Source: Arminella tubonensis (GTDB lineage: Bacteria > Pseudomonadota > Alphaproteobacteria > Rhizobiales > Rhizobiaceae). Taken from it: 64,000 bases of DNA. Under the pieces are notes generated by a model. The model was not told where the DNA came from. It did not search any database and saw nothing but the letters and a program-made list of their open reading frames with translations. A program made the position numbers and the translations under genes. How positions within the stretch are numbered: the stretch's first letter is position 1; each line of letters opens with the position of its first letter. Below, one piece after another: positions 63,244-64,000 of this stretch. The DNA is taken from contig NZ_PCDP01000033.1 of the NCBI RefSeq assembly GCF_003240585.1, forward strand, positions 1 to 64,000, written 5' to 3'.

Positions 63244-64000
63244 AGAAGGCTTTCACTTCCTGCCAGAGGTTGTTGAAAGATTCACGACGATCGTCAGGCA
63301 ATGCAGACTGGATTGTCATCGTCTTGAGGTATTCCGGCTTATGGATTGCCCGGTTCAGGTCGTCGGCCGGAAGCTTCTCCATGGCCGCCGCGTTCGCCGA
63401 AGCGGGAGCGCCGACTTTAGTCGCCCATTCTACATAGAAATCAGGGTCGATCATGTAGTTGATGAAGGACAGCCCAGCCTCGGCATTGGCAGCGCCGGCC
63501 GGCACGCAGAGGCTATCGAGCCAGCCAATGCCGCCTTCTTTCGGAACGACGAACTCGACGGGCAGCTTGCTGTTGCGCTTCGAGCGCACCGCCGCTCCCG
63601 ACCAATAGACGGAAAGGTCGAATTCCTTGGCAGCGAACGACTTGTTCCACTGGTCTTCGCTGGACCAAAGCAGCTTGACGTTGTCCTTGAAGCCCTTCAG
63701 CTTCTCAGTAACCGCGGCCAGATCCTTTGGATTGTTCATGTCCTGACCGGAAAGAAGGGCGCCGATGGCAACGCCTGTGACAGCGTCGTCAAACAAGGCA
63801 ACACGGCCCTTATGGGAGGGATCCCCGAGTGCGGCATAGCTGTCGGGTTTCGGCGCTCCCTCGACGATTGCAAGCGAGGTGATACCCCAGACCCAGGAGA
63901 CGCCGTAGGTCTTGCCATCCAGCTGCAGATTAGGGTGGCCCTTCAATTCCGGCGACAGTCCCGCCGAATTCTTGACGGCGGACAGATCGATCGCAGTGAT
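63233..64000 (-). CDS. ABC transporter substrate-binding protein (PotD-like), C-terminal part
   Basis: The 255 visible residues continue off the right edge without a start: the frame is open to base 64000. They match spermidine/putrescine-type binding proteins (YGVSWVWGITSLAIVEGAPKPDSY, VYWSGAAVRSKRNSKLPVEFVVPKEGGIGWLDSLCVPAGA, INYMIDPDFYVEWATKVGA). First gene visible of the importer-amidase operon. The ligand may be a small cationic or N-heterocyclic compound and not a polyamine. Confidence 0.88.
   Translation of the reverse strand: MTAIDLSAVKNSAGLSPELKGHPNLQLDGKTYGVSWVWGITSLAIVEGAPKPDSYAALGDPSHKGRVALFDDAVTGVAIGALLSGQDMNNPKDLAAVTEKLKGFKDNVKLLWSSEDQWNKSFAAKEFDLSVYWSGAAVRSKRNSKLPVEFVVPKEGGIGWLDSLCVPAGAANAEAGLSFINYMIDPDFYVEWATKVGAPASANAAAMEKLPADDLNRAIHKPEYLKTMTIQSALPDDRRESFNNLWQEVKAFYAA

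Overview
The window looks like accessory replicon or genomic-island DNA of a Rhizobium/Agrobacterium/Ensifer-type alphaproteobacterium. It is GC-rich and dense with tightly overlapping catabolic operons and ABC sugar transporters, and it carries a complete erythritol locus of the kind known from Rhizobium and Brucella. No rRNA, tRNA, CRISPR array, insertion sequence or replication origin was recognised. The window starts inside an L,D-transpeptidase gene and ends inside an ABC substrate-binding protein gene.

Layout. (1) 1-1019: the tail of an L,D-transpeptidase abutting a diguanylate cyclase remnant truncated at both ends. (2) 1020-6075: a polyol-type operon (GlpD-family dehydrogenase, DeoR regulator, FGGY kinase) plus a second DeoR regulator. 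(3) 6374-17972: a divergent erythritol locus. An import operon (eryG, eryF, eryE and a DUF2291 protein) faces eryD-eryA-eryB-eryC-eryH-eryI, which should take erythritol through L-erythritol-4-phosphate and tetrulose-4-phosphates to D-erythrose-4-phosphate. (4) 18264-25081: three consecutive membrane SPFH (band-7) proteins translationally coupled to a P1B-type metal ATPase, followed by a secreted DUF992 protein. (5) 25676-28372: a single 898-residue GT2-GtrA-ArnT-like fusion. (6) 28577-42454: small VOC and GlcG-like genes, then a long sugar operon (ABC importer, two Gfo/Idh/MocA oxidoreductases, two xylose-isomerase-like TIM barrels, an epimerase, a ROK kinase, two alpha/beta hydrolases) with a LacI regulator. 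(7) 42853-44415: a PAS-GGDEF protein. (8) 44825-50663: a branched-chain amino/keto acid operon (thiolase, acyl-CoA dehydrogenase, BkdA1, BkdA2, BkdB) without its own E3. (9) 50691-64000: a cluster that looks built for reductive breakdown of an N-heterocycle: a 6-hydroxynicotinate-reductase-like Fe-S protein, a UPF0280 (ApbE-like) protein, two AA_synth paralogues, HyuA/HyuB, a ferredoxin-NADP reductase, a MarR regulator, a cysteine hydrolase and a polyamine-type ABC importer.

The two most interesting parts are the last cluster and the SPFH/P-ATPase operon. In the last cluster, three promoters (upstream of hyuA, the reductase and the ferredoxin reductase) share one architecture: a TTGAC(A/T) -35, a 17-bp spacer, a -10, and then a 12-bp near-palindrome, TTTGTAT(A/G)CGAA, just downstream. 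This points to a MarR-controlled regulon. The UPF0280 gene next to a reductase whose characterised relative carries covalent flavin suggests a dedicated flavin-attachment enzyme. In the SPFH/P-ATPase operon, two of the four proteins have histidine-rich N-termini, which suggests a metal-efflux platform organised by SPFH scaffolds.
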